Assembly: GCA_023333565.1 (NCBI GenBank)
Contig: JAJKFH010001792.1
Coordinates: 124,001-188,000, forward strand
Reading direction: 5' to 3'
Length of the DNA stretch: 64,000 nt
Source of the DNA: Puffinus mauretanicus
Taxonomy: Eukaryota; Chordata; Aves; Procellariiformes; Procellariidae
A model generated the notes under the pieces. The model worked only from the letters and a program-made list of their open reading frames with translations, was not told the origin of the DNA and ran no database searches. Shown one piece after another: positions 47,464 through 58,560 of the stretch. Within the stretch, counting starts at the first letter, position 1. Each line of letters begins with the position of its first letter. Position numbers and translations under genes: made by a program.

Positions 47464-49875
47464 AATTTCAGTTGGTTTAAGTATGCAGCTTTAGATTTTT
47501 GTCATCAGATTAATTCATGACACGATTCTTTGATACCAGTCATTAAAAAACATATGCTTTCATTAATAATAATAATTAATAACAATAATAACAATAACAA
47601 TAAGAACAGCAGTTAATGCCAAATTTATCCTTCTATTACAAAACTAAAAAGGTTAAAAGAATTCAGTTTGTTGCAACTGGAATCTTGGAACAATCTCTAT
47701 AATAACAATGCCGTATCAGTTTGAAATAAATATTCTTTTAAAATTGCTCTTAAATGATCTAGTTACAGCTTAATCAAGCAGAATGTAAGTATATTTTTTC
47801 CAATAGATTTCAACCAAAATTCCCTTAAAAATTGGCAACAACATGTAAAAGATTACACAAAAAACAGTAGATGAATTTGTAAACCTGACCTACTGCACTT
47901 AACTTTGAAATATATTTTCTATTCTATTCCATTACTGCATTTGTTGTGTTGAGTTATGGTAGACGCTGGGGAGACACAATTGTGAATATGGTCCTAGGTG
48001 ATATGAAAACCGAAGTGAGTTTGAAACGTTATTACATTCCTGTTAATTTTAAAGGTATTCATTGACGTTGGGTCAATGACTTCATTACAGAGCCCATATT
48101 TAATAAGAGCCTATTTTAATAAGGCTGTTGTGATAATCACATCATCCCTTTGTAATGAAATAAATTATTTCCATGTCCAACCTTTTAAGGTTTTTGATTT
48201 TGTTCAATTTCTGCCAAAACTGGTATTTGTCCTACTTTTTTCTTTCAGATTCAATTTATATTTTTTTACGAAATGAAAAGCAAATGCTGACAGTGAGGGA
48301 CTCTTCCTTTTTTTTTTTTTTTCCCAACTGTGCTGTCTAGTCTTCATGAGGCACTAAAATGAAAAAGAAACAAAATGTACAGTTTTATCATCCATTGTAC
48401 TGTAAGTTTACTTCAGGAAGAGGGGAACTGGGAAAGGTAATGTTTTTATGTCCAGATATCACAAACTTTTTCTTACACACAAACCGCAAAAAATTATTAA
48501 CTTTGGAAATGAGCACATGACATTTTCTATGCCTACAGTTGTCCCTCTGAATATCTGTGGAAAATCATTGTTGGAAATATCTCCCACAACATTTCTGGAA
48601 CTCAAACTGTGAGCCTTTACAACAGTACTGTGTGTTTACAAAGTTTTTTACGACCTGCAAGGGAAAAGAAACTGATTTATGCCTATTCTGTTCTATTCCA
48701 CACGCACATGCATAAGTGCCCATCCATGCTTGAACACAAACATTAAAAGAGCATTAGACAAGCCACTGAAGTGAAGCACTCCAAAGCTATGAAATGCTAG
48801 ACTTTGCCACCTGTACATATACACCTTCTTCCTCTGTCACACACGTTTTCTTATGAAATCTTTAACTCCTTGATTGCCTATTCTTTTTCCAAAGATTCCA
48901 TGATTTAAGAACAGATGCTGCTCATTTAGTTAACCATTAATCAATATTTTATTTTACCCAAATTATTCAAAATGGAGACCAAAGTCTGTTCTGCATTTAA
49001 AAATAAGATACAAGGAATTTATCTCTCACATGTGTGTGCATTTGTGTGTGGACTGAATGTATACAGATATTCGATTGTTTCTGTTCGCCTTTAGCCTCTC
49101 TAGTGCAGAGTGGGGATTCATACCTGCATAAAAATTCTACTGACAATCTCTATGCGCCATTTAGGTTCATTTTGCTACTATAAGGAGTGCATAAGCCTTC
49201 TTCATTCTGCCAGAGGAGGAGAGAATTCTACTGGCAAGTGGGATGCTAACCTGATGACTTCAGTTTTTGTGTGTTTGGATTTCTCAGTGGTGATATGTCA
49301 CCATAGGTCTGTTGGAAAATGCATTTCTCCCTGTGAGCTGATCCAGCAAATCCTAATACTCTGTCTTCTAGGCAGGAAGCTAATTGAGCCTTTTCATAAC
49401 TTGGGCAATCAACTAGAAGCAGCTATTAATCAGGTGGGTATTTTGGCAGGATATTCACCAAAAAAAAAAAAATGATCTTGGAGATCTACTCAGTGAAGTC
49501 AGGAAAGACTGGACGGTGGTTCAGCTGACTTGAGATAAGTATCTACTTAAGGATATGAATTGCTTTCTGTGCTCCATGGGCTGTACTGACTAGATCTCCG
49601 TTGACTAGAACATAAGCATAGACATTAATGTCATATGCCCACTTACACTACAGACACTATAGACCCTCTAGGCACCAAAGAGTACAGTCTTAACTGAGGT
49701 CTGAAATCTACCCGTGTATTTGAATCGTGACCGTAATAGATTTGATCTAATGCCAGCAATCCTAAAGGTGGATTTACTGTAGATTTGAACCATTTTTTGA
49801 ACCACTTTGCTGCATGTTATGATTAGTTGTCTAATTATCAGCTCCCAGATTGTCTTGTAGCAGGTATTTAGTCAT
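47464..49875. other. Non-coding stretch, no gene seen
   Basis: Contains an (AAT/AAC)n low-complexity tract at 47564-47609, a T run at 48308-48322, and an A run at 49460-49473 that ends the open frame at 49110-49475. That frame begins with GTG, has no family resemblance and is probably chance. Confidence 0.5.
47564..47609 (+). repeat. (AAT)n/(AAC)n low-complexity tract
   Basis: Alternating ATT/AAT and AAC triplets over about 45 bp. Simple sequence. Confidence 0.85.
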
Positions 49876-50471
49876 TGCCCGGAGGAAAAGGACCTGGGGG
49901 TGCTGGTTGACAGTCGGCTGAACATGAGCCGGCAGTGTGCTCAGGTGGCCAAGAAGGCCAATGGCATCCTGGCCTGTATTAGGAATAGTGTGGCCAGCAG
50001 GAGCAGGAGGTGATCGTGCCCCTGTATCTAGTGAGGCCGCACCTCGAATCCTGTGTTCAGTTTGGGCCCCTCACTACAAGAAGGACATGGAGGTGCTGGA
50101 GCGTGTCCAGAGGAGGGCAACGAAGCTGGTGAAGGGCCTGGAGCACAAGTCTTATGAGGAGCGGCTGAGGGAACTGGGGTTGTTTAGTCTGGAGAAGAGG
50201 AGGCTGAGGGGAGACCTCATCGCGCTCTACAACTACCTGAAAGGAGGTTGTAGCGAGGTGGGTGTTGGTCTCTTCTCCCAAGTAACAGCGATAGGACGAG
50301 AGGAAATGGCCTCAAGTTGCGCCAGGGAGGTTTAGACTGGACATTAGGAGAAATTTTTTTACTGAAAGAGTGGTCAGGCCTTGGAACAGGCTGCCCAGGG
50401 AAGTGGTAGAGTCACCATCCCTGGAGGTATTTAAAAGACGTGTAGATGAGGCCCTTAGGGACATGGTGTAG
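49876..50471 (+). pseudogene. CR1 ORF2 C-terminal fragment with frameshifts
   Basis: Three pieces in different frames. The first (49876 to about 50013) corresponds to the [16 protein letters not shown] region and runs into a stop after a missing G near 50006. A short deletion near 50030 removes two codons or so relative to the 42.8 kb copy. The second piece (about 50049-50300) carries the [20 protein letters not shown] motif intact. Another frame change lies near 50290. The reverse-transcriptase active site is not included because of 5' truncation. Confidence 0.88.
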
Positions 50472-50564
50472 GGGGCATGGTGTGTTGGATTGACGGTTGG
50501 ACTCAATGATCTTAAAGGTCTTTTCCAACCTTACTGATTCTATGATTCTATGATTCTATGATTA
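49876..50564 (+). mobile_element. CR1 LINE, 5' truncated, same subfamily as 42.8 kb copy
   Basis: Starts in the ORF2 thumb region ('gaggaaaaggacctggggg'), includes the C-terminal end of ORF2 with a stop at 50469-50471, the 3' untranslated region and ATTCTATGAT-type repeats at 50535-50564. By eye it is very similar to the minus-strand copy at 42783-43510, so the two form a long inverted repeat about 6.4 kb apart. It may be one of the youngest insertions in the window. Confidence 0.95.
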
Positions 50565-53052
50565 GGCAGCAGCTAGCTGAGCAGCCAAAACACTTTACTG
50601 CAAGTACACCTTTTTCTTCAGGAGGGGTCCAGCTTAATAAAGAACAGCTTGGATTATCTTAGCCATTTAGCAAACAATTGTTGAATACTGACTGTATCAA
50701 ACATTTTGCAAAAGTAGAACCTGGAATCCATTACTCCCCTTTCCTGGCTAAGAATCTTACCTGATAAACTACAATATACATTTCTTCAGGTGTGCTTTCC
50801 TTGTGGCTCTGTAAGTGGTTGCCCATGGCCTGCCTTAGAAAGGATAGAGGTTCCTTCTCTCCACCCTGCACAGCTTACATATATCTGGTTAAAGCACACT
50901 GCAGGGGTATGGGAAGAGCAGGTTTAAACCTTTCTCAGGCTAAAACTGCCCTGCAACTCCAGTTTTGAGCTTCCCAGGACAATGTTGTAACCACGGGACC
51001 ATTATGTAAAAGATGAGTGTTGGCAGCTCCTCTTCTGGCAGGTGTGAAAACACTGCTCTCACTATCCATGCCCAATGGTTTGATTTAGAGTCTTATGCCC
51101 AAAAGAAATTTTCTTGCCTTGGATACCTATTTCTCTGAATTCCCCAAAACCAAGGCACAGAGAGTGTTTCAGACCAACCACTTCCCTCAGCTTTTCCAAT
51201 GAGCTGGCTTAGATGTTTTACCACTAAGTGGGTACCTACTTAAGGCACTTAACTTTTCCCAAGTTTTCTAAAGGTAAGCAGAATTAACTGTTGCTGTGCA
51301 GGAAATGTAGGCACCTCAATCTGCAAGGTGAATTCTGGGGAGACTGATTTTAAGGTGCACTGATGCTGAGCATGTCAACCTCAAATCCTTTTTAGAATTT
51401 GGCACATAGAGCCTATTCAAGACTTTCTGGAGTCAAAAGAAAGATCCTCGTTGCATGGCATAGGTTTAGAGACAAATACCTGACAGAAATGAAGGTTTTC
51501 TGTTCTTCTTTTTTCTTTGTGAAGGAGGAGTCATATGTGCTAATCCATGATGGGTCTTGAGAAATAAACAGGATAAAGTAGAAATTCGTGCATGACGCAG
51601 GATAGTCCAGGTAGGTATCCACAACATGAATCTATCCATCCACGTCCTTTTTTACTGTGGCCTTGCATTGAAACTGGAATGGAGAGAGGAAGGGACATGA
51701 CTGGCATTGATCCATCCATGTGGAAGAAGTGATAATTCTCTAAAAATCAAGAGATGGTCAGCGGAGGAGTATATTTCCATATGTATACACAGAAGTGCTC
51801 CCAACTATGTACAGCATAATTTACCAGCACAGCTTTACTACCAGAGGTGATTCTCTACACAGAATATAATTGAGTAGTGATTTTTATTTTTTTAATTTTT
51901 TTTGCTGCAAAGTGCTTTGAATCCTAAAATCCTACAGGGGTTGGCTGAAGAAGTTTGTGGAAGATAAATTCATGGAGAGCTATTAAATGTAAAGTTACAA
52001 ACCTGGTTCAGCCCAGAGCCAAAATTCATTAGAGGCTGGGACAACATATTGTGCTCACTTCATGCTAACCCCATTGTTATGCTGTCCCTAAGATACTCAC
52101 CCCTAGTCACAGTCAGAGACAACCAGTTGGGGTTCAGCTAGATGAACCTTTTTTCCAACTCAGAAATGACCAATCTTACATTCCTATACTTAGATGAGCT
52201 CCATGAGCTTCAAGAAATGAAAGTGCATTAAAAGTGCATTTAAAAAAAAAAAGGCATTTTCTGTGTGTCATCCCTGCCCTCAATCATGCTGTCCTACCAG
52301 GTTATTGAGATTCTACCAGTGACTGACCCTTACCCATTGCTCAGTACCAAGTTAAGATCTAGTAAAGGTAGAATAATTCTTTCAGATGCCCAAAATTCAA
52401 CTCACTGACTGGAAATATGAAAATAACACAAGCTTGTGACAAGTCTTTCTTTGGTTTTGCTGCTCCAAAATGCAGAAATGCACCTCATCTGATGGTAAGG
52501 CAAGGGTATCTTTCACAACAATGGGTTTTAAACCATTTAATTAATAGTTTCAGCATATGTAAAGTTTTTTGGGGGGAAAAAAAAAAAGAAAAAGCTATTG
52601 TAAATTATCTTCCCCTTCATTACTTTGATGTTTGGAAAAACAAATATAAAGTACCAAGACTGAAAAAAAAAAAATTGCCAGACTATAATGAGATTGTTTT
52701 TCAAACCAGTTAGCAACAGTTACCTGTAGACTAGCCTATCCTACTTCATCTACGATGAGCAGCAGTGCTGTGTGGTGGTACAGGACAGAAATGCTATAAA
52801 GATGGTTGTGCACAAGAAACTATCGCATTTCTTATTCACTTTTATGAGAAGAGAAAAGGATAAGAGGATAGACAGACTGAGTTCAAAAGCTCTTCAATTT
52901 TATTCTCTGCGCCTTCATTGCCAGAGAAGAAACAGGCAGGGCTTCATCTGAAATGGCTGCTACCAACTGTCATCCAGTATAGCCGGTTGAAGAAGTAACC
53001 TGGTTCAAAGACAGGACTAAGCAAGAGATATCACTCACAAGTTTTTTATGTG
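50565..53052. other. Non-coding stretch, no gene seen
   Basis: AT-rich, with A runs at 52241-52251, 52578-52588 and 52662-52673 and T tracts near 51885-51903. A faint CR1-tail-like phrase near 52129-52200 is too weak to annotate. The open frame at 52417-52713 is driven by A runs. Confidence 0.5.
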
Positions 53053-53170
53053 AAAAAGTTAAGAAAGGGAAAGAAAGGATTGTGTCATAAGAAGAGTCAA
53101 CATTTCCTTTTGTGCAGTCAATGGAAAAGCTCACACTTCTAGCCTTGATCCAAAAGACAATGCAGTATGA
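53053..53170 (+). repeat. Diverged direct repeat, copy A
   Basis: Shares with 53720-53835 the ordered phrases 'gttaaraaaggg', 'tgtca.aagaag', 'ttttgtgcagtca.tggaaaag' and 'atccaaaagacaa'. By eye about three quarters of bases match with small gaps. No known transposon signature is seen. Confidence 0.8.
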
Positions 53171-53719
53171 CAGGTCTGATTAATAGATTCATATCAAAGG
53201 CCCAGAATGTGCCTTAATTCACCCAGAATAAGAATAGAATCTAGTTCTAAAAGCAGAGAGAGCACCAAAGGGACTTGTAATGGTCTTGTTTGACTTCAAG
53301 GGAATTTATAATGAGATAGTAACTGCTTTACTTTAGTTTGCTGGCTTAAATTTGACCCAGGATATAAAGGCTGAACTTTGTTTTCACCAGATGTTTATTT
53401 GATGACCTAGACTACATAAAATGACTTGTTAGACTCAATTCCAAGCAGATAAATGGCACATCACTCAGCTGGTACGGACTGGCACTCCTGATGACAGTCT
53501 TCATACAGTGAACAAGGAAGATGAATGAACATTGTGCGTGTGGACTTTTTCGCTCTACGGACACTCCCTCCAGGTCAGGACTGGAAGGCAATTTCACACG
53601 TTTCATTTTTTTCTGCCCTCTTCTGCTCATGTGTCATACACAATCCCAGATCTGCTTACCAAGAAAGCAGAGGACTCTTCCTTTGTAAACTGGCACACCA
53701 AAGCAATGGTGTGTCACTG

Positions 53720-53835
53720 GAAGAAGTTAAAAAAGGGTGAAGAATGTCACAAGAAGGATTTATATTTTCTTTTTGTGCAGTCAGTGGAAAAGTTCCTACA
53801 TCTATTCTTAATCCAAAAGACAAAGTAGTAAACTG
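53720..53835 (+). repeat. Diverged direct repeat, copy B
   Basis: Partner of 53053-53170, same orientation, about 665 bp downstream. Flanking sequence on both sides does not align, so the duplicated unit is about 115 bp. It may be a local duplication or two copies of a short unrecognised repeat. Confidence 0.8.
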
Positions 53836-56800
53836 CTATAGCTGGAATCCAATGTAAGAGCCAGAGGCATGTGAAACTCAGCGACTTCCAACAGCATAAA
53901 CCTGTGCAAACACAGCTTCCATTTTCTTTCCTCCTAAAATTCCCTGGTAGTTATCAGCTTCTAATTTCCTCCTAAAATTTCCCAGTAAAACCTAAAGAAA
54001 CAAAACACCACTTGGTTGTGTGCTTTGCATAGTTCTAATGTGAAATGTCACTGCTGATTTCTGCTGAAGAGTCTGGAAATGTTTGTAACTACTTGAGTGA
54101 CTCTGGTTTGATGTCCAGTCATTTAGGGTTGGGGCTTATTAAATTTTTTTTTTTACATTTTTTACATTTTTTTACATTTTACTATTAGAATGGCCACTGA
54201 TTTGTTCTTAGCCCACGGCATCTAGCACTGTCCCAAAGAAATTCCAGCTGTTATCCAGCATCTGGCTCATAACGCTTTGATAGGCAGTGTGGGTGCAGCC
54301 TCTCCATTTCAGAGGGTAAGAGGATTTAGGTATGGATGGCTGGACCATGGCAAGTGGCATCAGAGCCAGAGAAAGTACCTAGCCCTGTTTCACCTCCAGC
54401 ACAAGAAGAGTCAGGAAAAATAGGGATACAACCACACTGACAGCAAGGCTTCAAACACAACGAGCCCTGAACACACCTTAGCTCATCCAAATGTCAGTGA
54501 CTGAGCTGCTTTAGAGGAGCTAAAAATAATTTCAGCTGAGTATGCCACCACCTCCATATAATGAGATCCCAGAGTGTCTCAGCATTGTAATGAGTGTTCT
54601 GCCAATGAAGGAAACACATATGATGCTCACTTTCTGAGGGTGGTATGGCTTTGCCTGTACTGTTTTTGTACCATCTCAAAAAAAAATTTAAAATGGCATT
54701 TGGGTACATTCAACTTTGGAAACAGATGGGTCAACTCTTGTTTGTTAATTATTAAGACCAAAGGTAAGATTTCAGTTATCCTAATCCCATAAAACTGTTT
54801 CTTTTCTTTCTTTTTTTTTTCTTTTTTTTGTTTTGTTTGCTTGTGTAATACCAATTCATACATAGCCTATTCTGTAATCTCATTTCACTTTGAATCCCAT
54901 GGTGATAAATTAGCAGTACTCACCCCATCAGATGGCTGCTCTGCAAAGTGGAATAAAAGTCTGTGCTGAACATCCCTGCAGATGTTGAGACTAAATATGG
55001 ATTCAGCAAGGCATGAAGCCTGGACACTGTTGCAAGTTGCTGTTTTCTGCCCTCCCTGAACTTTTCTGTTTCCTCTTTGGGACTATGAAATGGCTAGATG
55101 GGTCAGATCACATGTGAGGTCGAGAGGAGAATATGTAGGAAAAGCACGTTCAGCTATTCCAGGAACAAAGTCCAGGGCTCCAGGACTCCCTGGGAAGCCA
55201 GTTTCTTCATAACTATCTTCCAGATCTTAAGATTGTTTTGGGTTGTTTGGGGTGATTGGAGGGAACTCCTCCCCTTTTTTATTGCCTCTGGCTATTTTCC
55301 AGGTTTACAGTCATGTTGCTACATTATGTCAACTGCCTGGCTGTAATCCCTCAGCTGCCTTGTGCAACACTGCAATTCTTACCAAAGAACCAGGAAAACA
55401 CAACTGAGTTCTCAGGAACTAACAGTGAAAGAAAGTCTAGCTGAGCCTACTTTGCTTGAATGTCAGAGCTGAAAGCACTTTTCAGAACATGCAGTGCCCA
55501 TAAACGTGTCCTTTGATGTCCCACATGCCAGAGATTCCAGAAGCTACACTGCAGCTACCCTGAACAAGGGCTAAAATAACATGGAAGTCATCATCACTTC
55601 AGCCAACCAACTGGAATTCAGCCCAAGATTCCTACACAAGTTTTTTTTCTGTGATATAGCAATCCAAAATCGAAACCAGAGTGGCCTTGGCTTTGTTGCT
55701 ATTTTAATCTCAATTCAGGCAGTGTGCTGATTATGCCTGCCAGAACTGAGAATATTATTTCTGTAGTGTGAAAATCCTTAAGGCATTTGGATACCTAAAT
55801 TCCACCAAATTTCCATATCTGCTCAAAACCAAACAACAGACTATAGAAAACAATCCAAATTTACTAATGTGCTTAAACATATCTGGATAGTTCTAAAAGG
55901 GGTCTATTTATTAATACTTAATTCCTAGTGAATTGTTTTTAAAAAGTAAGAGGAGATAGCTGAACAGCACATCAGATACATTTATGTTCCCAGTTTAGAG
56001 AAGATTTTTTTTAAATTGGTCAACTATTTAGATGTTAGATTAAGACCCTAGCTTTCTCAAATCATCTTCCCTCCCGTGTGAACAGGAAATGTCCTCCTAA
56101 CATCCTTCCTCAGTATCAAGTGTTTTACAGAAGTAGGAATCCTCTTGAAGATTTTGTTTCTGGAAAAATTTGGATTGGAAAGGATCTCTGCAAGTCATCT
56201 GGAATTAGTGGGTGGAGTTTCTTTTACATCAGGTATCCCCAGGTGAGAGCACTGGGTTAGGATGAGGGAACTTTGCAGGATGAGTACAGCGACAATGTCA
56301 TAGCTGTCAACATTTGCTTGATTAGAAACATTTATTAATTTCTATGTATTAGAATGGCTTATCTACTGAAACCTGCTCTGCTATCTAATGCATCAGTCAC
56401 CAGAATACCTCCCAATAAAGGACGAGGAACCCATCTTCAGAGCCCTCTACTGACACAGCTGTGTATTATTCTGCTGTTTTACAGATATGGAAACTGAGGC
56501 ACAAACCTGTGGCCAGAGCAAGCTGAAGATCATAGACCTGTCATCAGATGTTAGAACAAGAAAGCCTTTGAGTTCTGACTCTGTGTCACGAACACAAGCA
56601 TATCCTTGCCTTTATTCATTAAATGATTCATCAATGAATTAAAATCAAGAGAAAGGGGGAAAAAAAAGGATAAGAATATGAAGGGCAATGGATTTTGTTT
56701 CTAACCAAATGATATCTGTATGGGTGGAATCAAAATAGCTTCAAATAGCATAGGAAATATGCACCCATTCCTGTCACCTAGCTAAGCAACCCACTAGGGA

Positions 56801-57179
56801 CAGCAAATCCCCCTGTAGCTGAATTCCAGAGCTCGTGGGCACGATGTGTCTTCTGTGGGCTGTTGTAGTCAGCACTGTCAAATCCAAAATCTTCCCTCCC
56901 TGCCCCTCTCCCAATTGCATTCCTTTTCTCCACCAATTGCTAGAGAAAAAAAGACAATTGTTGTAGAACTGTATCAGAGGTGCCAATCTAATTATTTTTT
57001 CTCTTTTTTTTTCTTTTCTTTTTTTGGACGTTGCATCTGTGGAGGAGGGAAGGGGGAGGATAAGGATTTGCAATGGAGGGGGCAGCTGAAGAAGGAAAGG
57101 AGGGGGGAAGAAAAGAAAATATTTCCTTTGGCAATTCTGTTTCGCTTTCGAAAAGGGACTATTTTCCTCGCTCCTTATC
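53836..57179. other. Non-coding stretch, no gene seen
   Basis: Contains a (T)nACAT simple tract at 54144-54181, polypyrimidine runs near 54797-54837 and 56998-57026, and a purine-rich patch at 57042-57120. No exon or transposon recognised. Confidence 0.5.
54144..54181 (+). repeat. (T6-10)ACA simple tandem tract
   Basis: Three successive T runs each closed by ACAT. Simple sequence of no known role. Confidence 0.85.
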
Positions 57180-58000
57180 CCTCCTGACAAGTACAGGCAC
57201 TTTGGGCCCTAACTGGATGTGAACATTGTCAAAAGAAATTTGGGCTAAAGGGAGGCATCTGCAGTTCTGTTCCGATTGCGCTCGGTGCTGGAGCCACTTT
57301 TGCGAATGTGGCAGAGTGGCTGGTGGGCAGACACCAGTACAGATGGGAACTTCACATACTGTATGCATCATGACCAACTATAAAAACAGTCACAACGCAT
57401 CAGTTGTTACCCGGCCAGTCTCCCTGGAACCTTCACTTTCAATTTCAATCTCGCTGACATCCACAGCTTACAGTGAGCTTTTATGTTTAAGCATCAGTAC
57501 AGTACTAATACAGGAGAAAAGGGGCGGCTGGGCTACCACAGCCAGGAATTAAACCTCTGATCTCGGCCAGCCGTTGGAAGGGAGGAGCAATTCAAGGGGA
57601 ATTGTGTAACTGGGCTCTATGCAAAAGGGGGGAGAAAAAGCAGGGGATGGGAGTCGGGAATTTTTTTTGACGCCGTGAACACACAGCAAGTCAGGGGGCT
57701 TCTGAAAAAGAAACGTAGCAAGCAGGCACTCTCCCAAATTGTAATTTAATGCTTGGAATAATCCTATTGTGTCAGCTACTCACCGCCAAAGAATTGAGGA
57801 TAAATATAACTTCTAAAAAAAAAATTAAGGGGATGGCAATTTGAACAGCTTAATGTTTCTTCAAAGGCTAAGTGATGGAAAGCGGCGCTGAAGTAAATTG
57901 ACAACTCGGAATTAACTGGTTGCTGGCACGGCTCAGGTAAAGGTTTGATGGTAACATGAGCTTTCCAAAGTGTTTCCAAACTGAAGTATTATGAAAAGGT
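57180..58000. promoter_or_regulatory. Candidate conserved non-coding element cluster, part 1
   Basis: A dense, non-repetitive stretch with balanced composition and many regulatory-type words, including 'ggatgtgaacattgtcaaa' (57217), 'gtatgcatcatgacc' (57361), 'caattgtaatttaatgc'-like text near 57736-57752 and 'tcggaattaactggttg' (57906). It contrasts with the simple AT-rich DNA before it. No repeat family fits and no frame reads as protein. This is the kind of text seen in deeply conserved developmental enhancers, but conservation is not shown here. Confidence 0.35.
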
Positions 58001-58250
58001 AAATTATGTTTTGTATTCATGACTGAAAGCATTTTATTTTAAAGCCGGCACTGCTGATGCTGTCAAGGTGGAGATTCTAGCTTTATGTACAGTGCCTCTA
58101 GCCTTGCAATGTGAGTGAGGCAACATGACAGCTTGTAATAAGTAATTTTTATACAGTTGCATTTATCACTCAAGTAGGCTTGGCAATATTAAACACAGAC
58201 CTTAAAATGCTGCAGAAGAGGAAGGACAGGGGCTGGAGGCCATGTATATT

Positions 58251-58307
58251 GTGTGTGTGTGTGCTTGCGTGCGTGTGTGTGTGTTTGTAACTTCTTTTTT
58301 TTTTTTT
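58251..58307 (+). repeat. (GT)n microsatellite followed by a T run
   Basis: GT dinucleotides with two interruptions at 58251-58287, then a T-rich tract to about 58307. Probably length-polymorphic. Confidence 0.9.
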
Positions 58308-58560
58308 CTTTCTCCAGGCCCGTTCCTGTTAATGTGGCACTTTTTAAGATATGCACCGAAATGCTTCCAAATTGTTAATACATCACTAAAAGGTTACAAA
58401 TGAAATGACCCTGTTTAGCCCAAAGGATGTTATTTTAGGCTTTAATGAATTAGACATTGCTACCATTTTCAGGCAAAAATCAATTGCCTCAATTAACAAA
58501 TTTGCACAAGTCCAAATATTTACAAAATAAAGGCCCAGAAACCACATTCTTTGTTTCTCT
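58308..58560. promoter_or_regulatory. Candidate conserved non-coding element cluster, part 2
   Basis: The block contains 'aaattgttaatacatcac' (58370), 'ggctttaatgaattagac' (58438), 'atcaattgcctcaattaac' (58479) and 'aatatttacaaaataaagg' (58516), that is, clustered TAAT/ATTA, CAATTG and forkhead-like TRTTTAC words. No repeat or coding pattern. Regulatory role is inferred from motif density only. Confidence 0.35.

Noticed and set aside
49110..49475. 121-codon open frame ending in a lysine run
   Set aside because: Starts with GTG and ends by running into an A tract. No protein-family resemblance, and no matching features of a processed retrocopy besides the A run.
52129..52200. Possible CR1 tail
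   Set aside because: The resemblance is limited to a few scattered words, and the terminal repeat is absent.
52417..52713. 98-codon open frame
   Set aside because: Kept open largely by A runs that give lysine strings. No ATG-proximal features or family match.
53532..53828. Two overlapping open frames near 53.5 kb
   Set aside because: They overlap each other in different phases and extend into direct repeat copy B. No splice or coding signature.
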